Positions 8,722 through 18,480 of a stretch of 64,000 bases of DNA are shown one piece after another; the first letter of the stretch is position 1; every line of letters starts with the position of its first letter. A model generated the notes under the pieces. The model ran no database searches, was not told where the DNA came from, and saw only the letters and a program-made list of their open reading frames with translations. The position numbers and the translations under genes are program-made. Source of the DNA: Bosea sp. OAE506 (GTDB lineage Bacteria > Pseudomonadota > Alphaproteobacteria > Rhizobiales > Beijerinckiaceae); assembly GCF_040546595.1 (NCBI RefSeq), contig NZ_JBEPOB010000001.1:3039001-3103000 (forward strand), in the 5' to 3' direction.

Positions 8722-8729
8722 CGGGCACG

Positions 8730-8859
8730 CGTCATTCTCGGGCGCAGCCCCCGGGTCCGATCTTCGATCGGCCCAAGGATAAACTCCGCGCAGACCCGAG
8801 AATCTCGGGACGAGAATGAACTGGTTTCCGAGATGCTCGGGTCAAGCCCGAGCATGACG
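8730..8859. repeat. REPIN-like intergenic palindrome, copy 1
   Basis: It begins CGTCATTCTCGGG and ends CCCGAGCATGACG. It holds a longer left module (CTCGGG to CCCGAGAATCTCGGG) and a right hairpin GCTCGGG-TCAAG-CCCGAGC. It lies between the convergent DoxX-like and aminotransferase genes. Confidence 0.75.
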
Positions 8860-8866
8860 TGTCACG

Positions 8867-10051
8867 TCACAGGGTAAACCCGCGCAGCCGCTCGCTCAGC
8901 GCGCCGATCCGGTCGGCGGCGACATTTGCGATGGCGATGCGCAGGTGCCGCTCCTGGCCCGGTCCGAAATAGGGACCGGGCAAGGCGAGCACGCCGCGCT
9001 CCTGCACCAGAGCGCGCACCACATCCGCCGCCGGCACGCCCGGGAACGGGTGCGCCACATAGGCGAAATAGGCGCCCGCCGCGAGCACGCGCCAGTCGTT
9101 GAGCGGAGCCATGGCCTCGCGGAAGAGCGCGGCACGGGTGTTGATCTCGGCGCGGTTGGCCTCGCGCCAGTCGCGGATGCCGTCGATGCCCCAGGTCACA
9201 GCCGCCTGGCCGGCGCGCACGGGGCTGATCTGGACGCAGTCGAGCACCTTGGCGATCTCAGCCATCACGGTTTCGCCGGCCGTGATGGCGCCCAGCCGCC
9301 AGCCCGGCACGGCATAGGCTTTCGAGAAGCTGTAGAGGCCGATCACGGAGTCCTGCCAAGGCGTTGTAGCGAAGACTTCATGCGGGGCGGCAGCGCCTGC
9401 GGGCAGGAAATCCCGATAGGTTTCGTCGAGCACCAGCCAGAGCCCGCGCCGCGCGCACAGCTCCGCGAAGGCCGCGATGGTCGCGGGCGGATAGATCGCG
9501 CCCGTCGGATTGTTGGGCGTCACCAGCACGATGGCGCGCGTGCCGGCGTCGATCAACGCCTCGGCCGCAGCGACCTCGGGCACGAAGCCGGCGGCCGGGT
9601 CGCAGGGCAGCGGGCGCGCCTCGATGCCGAGCATGCACAGGGTCATCTCGTGGTTGAAGTACCAGGGCGTCGGCAGCAGCACGTTCTGGCCGGCCCGCGC
9701 CACTGCCATCATCGTCATGACGAAGGCCTGGTTGCAGCCCGAGGTGATGGCGACCTCGCCGGGCTTGAAGGGGGCGCCGTAGACCCGGGCGATCTCGGCC
9801 GCATAGGCCTCGCGCAGGGGCATGTCGCCGGTGATCGGGCCGTAGCGCGTGGCGTCGGGCGAGGCAGCGGCCTGCGCCAGCCGCTCGAGCAGCGCCGCCG
9901 GTGGGGGTGATCCCGGCACCGCCTGGGAGAGGTCGACCAGTGGCCCGCTGCGCCCGTCATAGGCCCGCGCCCACGCTTGCGCCTGCGGGATCGGCGGCGT
10001 GGCGGTGTCGAGAAGGTCGGGGTTCAGGGCGGGGAGCGTCGTGTCAGCCAT
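8867..10051 (-). CDS. Class I/II pyridoxal-phosphate aminotransferase
   Basis: A 394-residue fold-type I aminotransferase. The PLP-binding lysine is K244 in SFSKAYAVPGWRLG. The cofactor-contacting VTPNNPTGA lies at 178-186, and LVLDETYRDF provides the aspartate that pairs with the pyridine nitrogen. ATSGCNQAF-like residues bind the phosphate. It probably exchanges the amino group of an amino acid for a keto acid in the cytoplasm. Substrate choice cannot be read from sequence, and no pathway partners adjoin it. It is divergent from the sirtuin gene with about 120 bp between the starts. Confidence 0.88.
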   Translation of the reverse strand: MADTTLPALNPDLLDTATPPIPQAQAWARAYDGRSGPLVDLSQAVPGSPPPAALLERLAQAAASPDATRYGPITGDMPLREAYAAEIARVYGAPFKPGEVAITSGCNQAFVMTMMAVARAGQNVLLPTPWYFNHEMTLCMLGIEARPLPCDPAAGFVPEVAAAEALIDAGTRAIVLVTPNNPTGAIYPPATIAAFAELCARRGLWLVLDETYRDFLPAGAAAPHEVFATTPWQDSVIGLYSFSKAYAVPGWRLGAITAGETVMAEIAKVLDCVQISPVRAGQAAVTWGIDGIRDWREANRAEINTRAALFREAMAPLNDWRVLAAGAYFAYVAHPFPGVPAADVVRALVQERGVLALPGPYFGPGQERHLRIAIANVAADRIGALSERLRGFTL

Positions 10052-10169
10052 GGCCGGCAGCTTTGGGACTCGACGCTGCCTGCGTCAATCGGCCCCCGCG
10101 CCGGGGGCTGCTGCGCTTGGCTGCGGGCGTCGGGGACGCCATATCGTCGGGGTAAGCCAGGGAGCGCGC

Positions 10170-10925
10170 ATGCCGGACGGGACGCAGGACGCCATCGAGA
10201 CGCTGCATGTGATGCTGGACCGCGCCGGCAGCATCGTCGCCTTCACCGGGGCGGGCATCTCGACCGAATCGGGCGTGCCCGATTTCCGCTCCGCCGGCTC
10301 GCCTTGGATGGTCAACAAGCCGATCCCGTTCGAGGCCTTCGTGAAGAGCCGCGAAGCGCGGGCCGAAGCCTGGCGGCGCAAATTCGCGATGGACGACCAT
10401 TATGCCGGCGCCGCGCCCAATGCCGGGCATCGCGCGCTGGCCCGGCTTGTCGGGCAGGGCCGGGCGCCCGCGATCATCACCCAGAACATCGACGGGCTGC
10501 ACCAGGCCTCTGGCGTGCCCGACGACCGGGTCATCGAACTGCATGGCAACGGCACCTATGCGACCTGCCTGGGCTGCGGCCGCCGGCACGAACTGGCCGA
10601 GATCCGCCCCGCCTTCGAGGCGACGGGCGAGCCGCCGGATTGTGCCGCCTGCGGCGGGCCGGTGAAGTCCGCGACGATCTCCTTCGGCCAGGCGATGCCG
10701 CAGGACAAGATGATCCGGGCCCAGCAACTGGCTCTGGAGGCTGAGCTTTTCCTCGTCATCGGATCCTCGCTCGTGGTCTATCCGGCGGCGACACTGCCGG
10801 TCATCGCCAAGCGCCAGGAGGCGACGCTGATCATCGTCAACCGCGAGCCGACGGAGCTCGACGCCATCGCCGATCTGGTGGTGCGGGCCGAGATCGGCGC
10901 GGCGCTCGGCCCGCTCGCAGGCTGA
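10170..10925 (+). CDS. Sir2-family NAD-dependent protein deacylase
   Basis: A 251-residue sirtuin that removes acyl groups from lysine using NAD+. It shows the NAD-binding GAGISTESGVPDFRS, the TQNIDGLH motif, the catalytic histidine in ELHGN, and a zinc site of four cysteines (CLGC and CAAC). The tail has the usual GSSL and IVNRE strands. The ATG at 10170 is preceded by CCAGGGAG and starts where homologues do. The open frame runs further upstream without support. CobB would be the conventional name, but the subclass is not certain. Confidence 0.92.
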   Translation: MPDGTQDAIETLHVMLDRAGSIVAFTGAGISTESGVPDFRSAGSPWMVNKPIPFEAFVKSREARAEAWRRKFAMDDHYAGAAPNAGHRALARLVGQGRAPAIITQNIDGLHQASGVPDDRVIELHGNGTYATCLGCGRRHELAEIRPAFEATGEPPDCAACGGPVKSATISFGQAMPQDKMIRAQQLALEAELFLVIGSSLVVYPAATLPVIAKRQEATLIIVNREPTELDAIADLVVRAEIGAALGPLAG

Positions 10926-11028
10926 CGCGCCTGCGACCTTTCGGTCGCGCGCGTGCAGCGGGGCTTGAGGCGGCGGCAAAAACAGCTATGCGAGCGGGAC
11001 GCTCCCGTCCGCAGTCGCAAGGCGATCC

Positions 11029-11484
11029 ATGTCCAGCGAGAAGACCATCCCCTCCGCCGCCCTCGCGCTCGGCGCGGCCGGGGTCATCCCGTTCCTGGCC
11101 TGCACGGCCGGGCTGGCGGCCGGTTTCGCCGTGCCGGGCATCGGCAGTGGCGCGCGCCTGTCCCAGGCGCTGATCGTCTATGGGGTCGCGATCCTCTCCT
11201 TTCTCGGCGGCGTGCGCTGGGGCATCGCCATCGGTTATGAGAGCGAGGCCGCGCAGCGGCGCGACTTCATCATCGCGGTCGTGCCGGCGCTGATCGGCTG
11301 GGCGGCGGCGCTGCTGGCGCCGGGGGCTGCGCTGTGGACGCTGTGCGTGGCCTTCGTGCTGCTCGGGCTGCTGGATTACGGCCTGTACTGCCGCGAGGTC
11401 GCGCCGGAATGGTATGGCCGGCTGCGGCTTGGCCTGTCGGCGGCGGTGGCGGTGCTGCTCGGTGTGGCGGCTGCGACGGCCTGA
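11029..11484 (+). CDS. DUF3429 family membrane protein
   Basis: A 151-residue protein with about five hydrophobic helices (AALALGAAGVIPFLACTAGL, LIVYGVAILSFLGGVRWGI, FIIAVVPALIGWAAALLA, LWTLCVAFVLLGLLDY, LGLSAAVAVLLGVAAA). The FLGGVRWG motif and overall plan match the DUF3429 family, related to mitochondrial TMEM69, whose function is unknown. It follows the sirtuin by about 100 bp in the same direction and converges on the LysE gene with only 3 bp between stop codons. Confidence 0.82.
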   Translation: MSSEKTIPSAALALGAAGVIPFLACTAGLAAGFAVPGIGSGARLSQALIVYGVAILSFLGGVRWGIAIGYESEAAQRRDFIIAVVPALIGWAAALLAPGAALWTLCVAFVLLGLLDYGLYCREVAPEWYGRLRLGLSAAVAVLLGVAAATA

Positions 11485-11487
11485 GCC

Positions 11488-12120
11488 TCAATCGCGCGAA
11501 GCCAGCGCGAGTCGCAGCGCCAGCGCGCCGAAGACCGCGCCCATCAGCCGCTGGGGCCAGGCCGCCAGATGCGGGCGCGCGGCGAGCGCGCGGCCGAGCC
11601 GGCCCGCCGTCAGGATGACCGCGCCGTTGGCGATCAGCCCCATCAGGTTGAGGATCGTCGCCAGCAGGATCACCTGCAGGGCGATCGACCCGGCCTCGGG
11701 CTTCAGGAACTGCGGCAGCAGCGCCAGCATGAACAGCGCCATCTTCGGGTTGAGCAGGTTCGTCAGCATCCCCTGCAGGAAGATCGCCCGTAGCCTGAGC
11801 CGGGGCTGGTCGGCGCGCGGCGCGAACAGGGCGGCGGGCGCGCGCAGTGTCGTCCAGGCCAGCCAGGCGAGATAGGCCGCGCCGAGGAAGCGCAGGCCGT
11901 CATAGGCCGCCGGCACCAGCAGGAAGAGCTGCGACAGGCCGAAGGCCGCCGCGAAGGCCTGGAGATAGCTGCCCGTGGCGATGCCCGCATAGGTCATGAG
12001 ACCGGCCCTGCGGCCCTGACCGATGCTGCGCGAGGCGATCAGCAGCATGTCGGGGCCGGGCGTGGCCGTCAGCACCGCGCAGGCGGCGGTGAAGAGCGCG
12101 AGGGTGGCGAGATCGGGCAT
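11488..12120 (-). CDS. LysE/RhtB-family amino-acid exporter
   Basis: A 210-residue inner-membrane transporter of the LysE superfamily, which exports amino acids or their analogues. The N-terminal signature TATPGPDMLLIASRSI and the later LTNLLNPKMALFMLALLPQF are diagnostic of RhtB-type proteins, and about six helices are visible. It stands alone with no adjoining regulator, so the exported compound is unknown. Confidence 0.9.
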   Translation of the reverse strand: MPDLATLALFTAACAVLTATPGPDMLLIASRSIGQGRRAGLMTYAGIATGSYLQAFAAAFGLSQLFLLVPAAYDGLRFLGAAYLAWLAWTTLRAPAALFAPRADQPRLRLRAIFLQGMLTNLLNPKMALFMLALLPQFLKPEAGSIALQVILLATILNLMGLIANGAVILTAGRLGRALAARPHLAAWPQRLMGAVFGALALRLALASRD

Positions 12121-12301
12121 GAGGGTCCTCGTCGCGGCAGTGGCGGCTCGGGAAGCGACTATCGCACGGGGCGGCCTCGCGCCGCAGGGCTTTTTCGCCC
12201 ATCGCGCATGTGGATGACGCGAAGCCGGCTGTATCGCGACTCCCCGGGGATGGTATCGTGACCGGGCGAATCAAGCCATTTCGGGCGGGGGTGGGTAGTC
12301 A

Positions 12302-12916
12302 ATGTCCGACGAGTTCGGTGAGGGCGGGCGGCGGCCGGTGGGACCGATCCAGTCGCTCAATCGCGTGATGCGGCTCGACGGGCCCGAGGGCCTCGCCGCG
12401 GATGTCGGCGTCGAACTCAGCGGCTATGTGAAGTGGTTTGACGTGAGCAAGGGCTACGGCTTCGTCGTGCCCGAGGATGGCGGGGCCGACGTCCTCGTCC
12501 ATGTCACCATCCTGAAGCGCGATGGTTTCAATGCGATCGCTGAAGGCGCTCACATCGTACTCGAAGCGGTGGAGAAGCCGCGCGGTCGCCAGGCCATCCG
12601 CGTCCTCTCGATCGACACCACCGCCGCGCGTCACCCCGCCGAGATGCCGCTGGCGCGCACCAACGTCCAGGTCACGCCGACCAGCGGGCTTGAGCGGATG
12701 ACGGTGAAGTGGTTCAACCGGCTGCGCGGCTTCGGCTTCGTCTCGGCCGGCGAGAACGCGCCCGACGTCTTCGTCCACATGGAGACGATGCGCCGCTACG
12801 GGCTCGTCGAGCTGATCCCGGGACAGGTCGTGCTGGTTCGCTACGGACCTGGGCCGAAGGGCCTGATGGCCGCCGAGATCCGGCTGGAGCAGGGTGGGGC
12901 GCCGAGCTCGCACTGA
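12302..12916 (+). CDS. Tandem cold-shock-domain protein
   Basis: A 204-residue protein with two cold-shock domains. The first, about residues 42-105, has KGYGFV (RNP1) and VLVHVT (RNP2). The second, about 136-198, has RGFGFV and VFVHME. Such proteins bind single-stranded RNA or DNA and act as RNA chaperones. The roughly 40-residue N-terminal extension before the first domain and the linker are typical of the double-domain CspD/CspA-like proteins of rhizobia. The ATG at 12302 follows GGGGTGGGTAGTCA. The gene is monocistronic and followed by a palindromic repeat. Confidence 0.9.
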   Translation: MSDEFGEGGRRPVGPIQSLNRVMRLDGPEGLAADVGVELSGYVKWFDVSKGYGFVVPEDGGADVLVHVTILKRDGFNAIAEGAHIVLEAVEKPRGRQAIRVLSIDTTAARHPAEMPLARTNVQVTPTSGLERMTVKWFNRLRGFGFVSAGENAPDVFVHMETMRRYGLVELIPGQVVLVRYGPGPKGLMAAEIRLEQGGAPSSH

Positions 12917-12923
12917 CCGCCTC

Positions 12924-13012
12924 GCGTTATGCTCGGGCTTGACCCGAGCATCTCCCGTCGCGAACAGCGTTTTTCCTGCCAGAGATGGTCGGGGCAAGCC
13001 CGACCATGACGC
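12924..13012. repeat. REPIN-like intergenic palindrome, copy 2
   Basis: It consists of two short hairpins, GCTCGGG-CTTGA-CCCGAGC at the left and GGTCGGG-GCAAG-CCCGACC followed by ATGACG at the right. It lies between the convergent cold-shock and erpA genes. Confidence 0.7.
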
Positions 13013-13017
13013 CTGTC

Positions 13018-13365
13018 CTATAGCGCGAACGACGTCCCGCACCCGCACGAACTCGTCGCGTTCGGGTTGGTGATCTTGAAGGACTGGCCGATCAGGTCGT
13101 CGACGAAGTCGATGGTGCTGCCGGCGAGCAGGTCGAGCGAGGTCTCGTCGATCAGCACGGTGGCGCCGTCGCGCTCGATGACAATGTCGCCCGGCGCCTT
13201 CTCGCGGTCGACGTCGAAGACATACTGAAACCCCGAGCAGCCCCCGCCGGCAACGCTGACGCGCAGCATCGAGCCCGGCGGCTCCGTCGCCATCACGGCG
13301 AGGATGCGGCTGGCCGCCTTTTCGGTCACGGCGACGCTCACAGGGGCCTCAAGAGAGGTGGTCAT
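13018..13365 (-). CDS. erpA: Iron-sulfur cluster insertion protein, A-type carrier
   Basis: A 115-residue A-type carrier that delivers Fe-S clusters to target enzymes. The three cluster-binding cysteines are present in GGGCSGFQY and in SSCGCGTSF near the C-terminus. The ATG is the complement of 13363-13365, preceded on its strand by GGGAGATCGCC. The open frame extends upstream but without a ribosome site. It is divergent from dgt, the usual rhizobial arrangement. ErpA and IscA are hard to separate by sequence, and ErpA is preferred because of this neighbourhood. Confidence 0.9.
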   Translation of the reverse strand: MTTSLEAPVSVAVTEKAASRILAVMATEPPGSMLRVSVAGGGCSGFQYVFDVDREKAPGDIVIERDGATVLIDETSLDLLAGSTIDFVDDLIGQSFKITNPNATSSCGCGTSFAL

Positions 13366-13463
13366 GGCGATCTCCCGGAGCAGAAGCTCCTTGCACCTTT
13401 GTTGCCCGCAAAGGTAATTGCGCGCCAGCCCCTCTACAAGCCGGGGGCGGCGACGGACCCGCC

Positions 13464-14711
13464 ATGCCGCATCCACAGACCCCCGCCTTCGGCGAGCCTC
13501 TCGGGCGTGAACCCGGCGATCGCTGGCGGGCTCCCTATGCCTGCCGGGCGGCGACGAGCCGGGGCCGGCTGATCGAGGAGCCGGCCTCGCCCACGCGCAA
13601 CCCGTTCCAGCGCGACCGCGACCGCATCATCCACTCGACCGCCTTCCGCCGGCTGAAACACAAGACGCAGGTCTTCGTCTCGCATGAGGGCGACCATTTC
13701 CGCACGCGGCTGACGCATACGATCGAGGTGGCGCAGATCGCGCGCGCTCTGGCGCGGGCGCTGGGGCTCGACGAGGATCTCGCCGAGGCGCTGGCGCTGG
13801 CCCACGACCTCGGCCACACGCCCTTCGGCCATACCGGCGAAGATGCGCTGGCCGCGTGCATGGCCGATGTCGGCGGCTTCGACCACAACGCCCAGACGCT
13901 GCGGATCGTGACGCGGCTGGAGCGCCGCTATGCCGGGTTCGACGGGCTGAACCTGACCTGGGAGACGCTGGAGGGGCTGGTCAAGCACAACGGCCCGCTG
14001 CTGCTGGCCGACGGATCGCCGACCGACCGCTACGCGCAGGACGGCATCCCTGCCGCAATCGTCGAATATCAGGCAAAGCAGGATCTCTGGCTCGACACTT
14101 ATGCCTCGGCGGAGGCGCAGGCGGCCGCGCTCGCCGACGACATCGCCTACAACGCCCATGACATCGACGATGGTCTGCGGGCCGGGCTGTTCGGCCATGG
14201 CGAACTGCGCGCGGTGCCCTTCCTGGCGGAGCTGCTCGACGAGATCGAGGCCCTGCATCCGGGGCTGGAGATCGCGCGCGCCACCAACGAACTGGTGCGG
14301 CGCGTGATCACGCGCTTCGTCGAGGGCGTCATCGCCGAATCGCAAGCGAGGCTGGCGGCGCTCGCCCCGGCGGATGCCGATGCGGTGCGCCGGGCGGGCC
14401 GGCCCGTGATCGCCTTTCCGGCGGCCATCGAGGCGGCCGATCGTGAGATCAAGGCCTTCCTCTATCCCAACATGTACCGCCATGCCCGCATCGCGCCGAT
14501 CCGCCGCGATGCGGCGCAGGTGGTGCGCGACCTGTTCGCCCGCTTCCGGGCCGATCCCGGCCTGATGCCGCTGTACTGGGCCGCCGGCTGCGGGAGCCTC
14601 GACGCGCACCGCCTCGCGCGGCGGGTGGCGGACTATATCGCCGGGATGACCGACTGGTACGCGCTCGACGAGCATCGGCGCCTGTTTGACGCGACCCCCA
14701 CGCTGCGATAG
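13464..14711 (+). CDS. dgt: Deoxyguanosinetriphosphate triphosphohydrolase-like HD protein
   Basis: A 415-residue HD-domain enzyme that splits dNTPs to nucleosides and tripolyphosphate, limiting dNTP pools. The metal-binding HD residues appear in [10 protein letters not shown] and [15 protein letters not shown], and a downstream [13 protein letters not shown] supplies the last aspartate. The N-terminal [25 protein letters not shown] matches type 2 dGTPases. It sits between erpA and argS as in most rhizobia, 35 bp ahead of argS in the same direction, so co-transcription is likely. The exact nucleotide preference of this subtype is unknown. Confidence 0.93.
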   Translation: MPHPQTPAFGEPLGREPGDRWRAPYACRAATSRGRLIEEPASPTRNPFQRDRDRIIHSTAFRRLKHKTQVFVSHEGDHFRTRLTHTIEVAQIARALARALGLDEDLAEALALAHDLGHTPFGHTGEDALAACMADVGGFDHNAQTLRIVTRLERRYAGFDGLNLTWETLEGLVKHNGPLLLADGSPTDRYAQDGIPAAIVEYQAKQDLWLDTYASAEAQAAALADDIAYNAHDIDDGLRAGLFGHGELRAVPFLAELLDEIEALHPGLEIARATNELVRRVITRFVEGVIAESQARLAALAPADADAVRRAGRPVIAFPAAIEAADREIKAFLYPNMYRHARIAPIRRDAAQVVRDLFARFRADPGLMPLYWAAGCGSLDAHRLARRVADYIAGMTDWYALDEHRRLFDATPTLR

Positions 14712-14746
14712 GGCCGGGCGCCTCCCCACCGCAGATATCGGCCGCC

Positions 14747-16507
14747 ATGAACCTGTTCGAGACCTATTCCGCCCGTGTCGCCGCCGCGCTCGCGGCGCTC
14801 GCCGAGCGCGGGGCGCTGCCCGCCGGCCTCGATCTCGGCCGCGTCGTGGTGGAGCCGACGAAGGACCCGGCCCATGGCGATCTCGCGACCAACGCGGCCA
14901 TGGTGTTGGCCAAGGAGGCCGGAACCAATCCGCGCGCGCTGGCGGCGCTGCTGGTCGAGGAACTCGGCAAGGACGCCGAGATCGTCAAGGCGGAGATCGC
15001 GGGGCCGGGTTTCATCAATCTGACGCTGCAGCCTTCCGTCTTCACCGCGATCCTCAAGGACGCGGTCGAGCGCGGTCTCGACTATGGGCGCGGCGTGCCC
15101 AAGCCGCAGCCGCGCGTCAATGTCGAATATGTCTCGGCCAATCCGACCGGGCCGATGCATGTCGGCCATGGCCGCGGCGCCGTCTTCGGCGATGCGCTGG
15201 CCAACATCCTCGCCTTCGCCGGCCATGACGTGACGCGCGAATACTACATCAACGATGCCGGGGCGCAGGTCGACGTGCTCGCCCGCTCCGCTTTCCTGCG
15301 CTACCGCGAGGCATTGGGCGAGACGATCATGATCCCCGAGGGGCTTTATCCGGGTGATTATCTCGTCTCGGTGGGGGAGACCCTAGCCAAGGCCCATGGC
15401 GAGGCGCTGCTGGCGAAGCCGGAGACCGAATGGCTGCCGCTGGTTCGGGCCGCTGCCATTGACGGCATGATGGCGATGATCCGCGACGATCTCGCCGCGC
15501 TCGGCGTCGTCCACAAGGTGTTCTTCTCGGAGCGCTCGCTGCAAAACGAGGGTGGCGTCGACGCGGTCGGCGCGACCATCGACGATCTGCGCGCCCGCGA
15601 CCTCGTCTATGAGGGCCGGCTGCCGCCGCCCAAGGGCCAGAAGGACGAGGATTGGGAAGATCGCGAGCAGACGCTGTTCCGTGCCACGCAGTTCGGCGAC
15701 GACGTCGACCGGCCGCTGCTGAAGTCGGACGGCAGCTACACCTATTTCGCCAACGACATCGCCTATCACCGCTCGAAGTTCACCCGCGGCTTTCCCCAGA
15801 TGATCGACGTCTGGGGCGCCGACCATGGCGGCTATGTCAAGCGCATGCAGGCGGCGGTGAAGGCCGTGACCGCGGGGCAGGGCGCGCTCGACGTCAAGCT
15901 CTGCCAGCTCGTCAAGCTGCTGCGCAACGGCGAGCCGGTTAAAATGTCGAAGCGTTCGGGCGATTTCGTCACGCTGCGCGAGGTCATCGACGAGGTCGGC
16001 CGCGACGCTGTGCGCTTCATGATGATCTTCCGCAAGAACGACGCGACGCTCGACTTCGATCTCGCCAAGGTGGTCGAGCAGTCGAAGGACAATCCGGTCT
16101 TCTACGTCCAGTATGCCCATGCCCGCTGCGCCTCGATCTTCCGGCAGGCGCGCGAGGCTTTTCCGGATCTGGATCTGTCGCCGGCCGCCCTCGCACAGGC
16201 CGATCTCGCCCGGCTCACCGACGAGGCCGAGGTTGGTATCGTCAAGTTGATCGCGGCCTATCCACGCATCGTCGAAGGCGCTGCGGCCGCCCATGAGCCA
16301 CATCGGCTGGCCTTCTTCGTGCATGAGCTCGCCAGCGCTTTCCATTCCCTATGGAACAAGGGCAAAGACTCGCCGCAATTACGGTTCGTTAATCAAACTG
16401 ATCGAGAGTCGACCTTGGCGAGGTTGGCGTTTGTGCATGCGGTGCGCAGCGTCCTTGCTTCCGGTCTGGCTGTCGCTGGAGTTGCGGCGCCGGAAGAGAT
16501 GCGTTGA
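14747..16507 (+). CDS. argS: Arginyl-tRNA synthetase
   Basis: A 586-residue class I tRNA synthetase that charges tRNA-Arg. The HIGH-type motif is HVGH in [15 protein letters not shown] (about residues 130-144) and the KMSK loop is intact ([10 protein letters not shown], near 400). The N-terminal additive domain and the C-terminal DALR anticodon domain ending in [11 protein letters not shown] are both present, so the gene is full length. It is followed by the SPOR-domain gene, as in related genomes. Confidence 0.98.
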   Translation: MNLFETYSARVAAALAALAERGALPAGLDLGRVVVEPTKDPAHGDLATNAAMVLAKEAGTNPRALAALLVEELGKDAEIVKAEIAGPGFINLTLQPSVFTAILKDAVERGLDYGRGVPKPQPRVNVEYVSANPTGPMHVGHGRGAVFGDALANILAFAGHDVTREYYINDAGAQVDVLARSAFLRYREALGETIMIPEGLYPGDYLVSVGETLAKAHGEALLAKPETEWLPLVRAAAIDGMMAMIRDDLAALGVVHKVFFSERSLQNEGGVDAVGATIDDLRARDLVYEGRLPPPKGQKDEDWEDREQTLFRATQFGDDVDRPLLKSDGSYTYFANDIAYHRSKFTRGFPQMIDVWGADHGGYVKRMQAAVKAVTAGQGALDVKLCQLVKLLRNGEPVKMSKRSGDFVTLREVIDEVGRDAVRFMMIFRKNDATLDFDLAKVVEQSKDNPVFYVQYAHARCASIFRQAREAFPDLDLSPAALAQADLARLTDEAEVGIVKLIAAYPRIVEGAAAAHEPHRLAFFVHELASAFHSLWNKGKDSPQLRFVNQTDRESTLARLAFVHAVRSVLASGLAVAGVAAPEEMR

Positions 16508-16605
16508 CGGGCTTGCGGCCCTCGGCGCCCACAAGGTCAGGTTGACCGTGTCGCGCATGGGGCTTCCCATGGCTGCTGGCGGCCTGCGCTGGGATGGATC
16601 ATGCC

Positions 16606-18276
16606 ATGAGTGAGCCCGCTAGAAACCGTTTTGCTCTCGATCTCGAGGATCTCGAGCGCCAGCTCCGCAGTGCCGGGCAGGCGCCCCGCTCGGGCCAGCC
16701 GGCCGATCCGCTGGCGGAGCTGACGCGCATCGTCGATCAGGGCGATCCGCTGAAGGATATCTTCGGTCAGCGCGGTGCTGCCGCGGCGCCCCAGCGGGTG
16801 ACGCCGTCCTGGCAGGCGCCGGCGGCCGTCTCCGCCCAGCCGCGCATCGTGCCGGAGGCGCCGCGCGCCGAGCCGCAGTTCGATGCGATCCAGCAGTTCC
16901 AGGCCGTGGCCGAGCAGTCGCCGCCGCCGGCGGAGCTGCGGGGCGCGCTCGACGAGTTCGAGGCGCTGCTGCGCCGCACCGACGGCGCCCGGCCGGCGGC
17001 GCCCGTCGCTCCCGCTCCTGCGTCCGTTCGGGCCGAGCCCCGTTTCGATGCAGCCGATGAGAGCTTCGAGCGCCCGGAGCCTCACGCCTATCAGCGCCCG
17101 GCCACGACGCCGACGGCGCGCGACCTCGACGATCCCAATGACGGCTATGGCTATCAGGATCAGCCGGTTGCCTATGAGCCGCAGCCCGTCCAGGCCGCTG
17201 CCGCCGAGGAGGACATGCCCGACCTCGAGCCCCGCCGCTCGCGCAAGGGGCTTTATGCCGCCGCTGCGCTGATCGTCGTGGGTGTGGTCGGTGTCGGGGC
17301 CGCGATGTCGCTGCGCAGCCCGACCCGCACCGCCGACGGCCTGCCCCCGACCATCACTGCGGCCACCGGCCCGACCAAGGTCGAACCCACCAATCCCGGC
17401 GGGGCCGAGATCCCGAATCAGAACAAGCAGATCTACGAGCGGCCGGGCGACACCCAGGCCGGCCCGACCAAGGTCGTCAGCCGCGAGGAGCAGCCGGTCG
17501 ACGTCCAGCAGGCGGCGCGCTCGATGCCGACGCGCGTGGTGATGCCGGGCCCCGGCTCGGCGACAGCCACGCCGCCGGCCAATGCGCTGTCGCAGGCTCC
17601 CGCCAGCTCCGCTCCGGCCGCCACGCCGTCCGAGCCTGCCCTGACGCCGGTCCCGCCGGTGCCGGGCCTGGGCGAGCCGCGTCGGGTCCGCACCGTCTCG
17701 ATCCGTCCCGATGGCACGCCTGCGCCGCCCGCCAACGGCACGGCCGGCTACACCAACGGCGCCGTCCCGCTGGCGACCGGCTCCGCCCCGCCGGCGCGCC
17801 CGGCCGGGCTCTCGCCCGCCTCGGGCACCGCCCAGCCCGCCGCCGCCGCGGCCCCCGTCACGCCGTCGCGTCCGGCGACGACCCCGCCGGCCGAGGCTCC
17901 GAAGGCCCAGGAGCGCGCCGCCGCTCCGGCCACCACGCCCGCAGCGCCGCTGCGCATCGCCAATGCCGCTCCCGCGGCGCAGGCTCCGGCCGCACCGCCC
18001 CCGGCGACGGCGGCGATCCGTTCCGGCACCGGCGACTTCGTCGTCCAGCTCGGCGCTCCGGGCAGCGAGGCCGAGGCCCGCGCCACCTTCGCCGCCCTGC
18101 AGCGCAAATATCCGGGCCAGCTCGGCGGCCAGGCGCCGATCGTGCGCAAGACCGAACTGGCCGGGGGCAAGACCGTCTACCGCCTGCGCGTCGGCCCCTA
18201 TAGCCGCGACGATGCTGCCAGCATGTGCACGGCCCTGCAGGCTGCCGGTGGCCAGTGCTTCATCGCGAAGAACTGA
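16606..18276 (+). CDS. SPOR-domain membrane protein
   Basis: A 556-residue single-pass protein. Residues 1-210 are cytoplasmic and Pro/Ala/Glu-rich, beginning LDLEDLERQLR. One membrane helix follows at about 212-232 (GLYAAAALIVVGVVGVGAAM). A long low-complexity Ala/Pro/Thr periplasmic linker then leads to a C-terminal SPOR domain (FVVQLGAPGSEAEARATF to CFIAKN) that binds septal peptidoglycan. It probably helps cell division or links to nagZ-type wall turnover. I chose the ATG at 16606 over 16594 because MSEPARNRF is the more natural start. It is closed by a strong terminator, which separates it from the next genes. Confidence 0.85.
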   Translation: MSEPARNRFALDLEDLERQLRSAGQAPRSGQPADPLAELTRIVDQGDPLKDIFGQRGAAAAPQRVTPSWQAPAAVSAQPRIVPEAPRAEPQFDAIQQFQAVAEQSPPPAELRGALDEFEALLRRTDGARPAAPVAPAPASVRAEPRFDAADESFERPEPHAYQRPATTPTARDLDDPNDGYGYQDQPVAYEPQPVQAAAAEEDMPDLEPRRSRKGLYAAAALIVVGVVGVGAAMSLRSPTRTADGLPPTITAATGPTKVEPTNPGGAEIPNQNKQIYERPGDTQAGPTKVVSREEQPVDVQQAARSMPTRVVMPGPGSATATPPANALSQAPASSAPAATPSEPALTPVPPVPGLGEPRRVRTVSIRPDGTPAPPANGTAGYTNGAVPLATGSAPPARPAGLSPASGTAQPAAAAAPVTPSRPATTPPAEAPKAQERAAAPATTPAAPLRIANAAPAAQAPAAPPPATAAIRSGTGDFVVQLGAPGSEAEARATFAALQRKYPGQLGGQAPIVRKTELAGGKTVYRLRVGPYSRDDAASMCTALQAAGGQCFIAKN

Positions 18277-18304
18277 TCCGACCAGCCATCGTCGATCCCC
18301 TCTG

Positions 18305-18338
18305 AAACCGGCGGCGCCCCAGGCGCCGCCGGTTTTTC
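18305..18338 (+). terminator. Rho-independent terminator after the SPOR gene
   Basis: A 14-bp perfect stem AAACCGGCGGCGCC/GGCGCCGCCGGTTT with a 3-nt loop, whose right arm runs into a five-T stretch, stands 29 bp after the stop codon. Confidence 0.93.
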
Positions 18339-18480
18339 GTGCCCGGAGTGCAGGGCGCGGCGGCGCCGCATGCGGTGGCCGGGTCTGGTTTTTCGTGCGA
18401 AGAGGCCCGCGGCAGAGTCGCGTCCCGCCCGCCGGGCGGGAGATGCGGCCGACGACCAGAACAGCCTTCCGGAGGACACC

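Noticed and set aside
8730-8859. Palindromes as a CRISPR array or tRNA
   Set aside because: They are single dispersed copies without regular spacers, and they do not fold as a cloverleaf with tRNA consensus arms.
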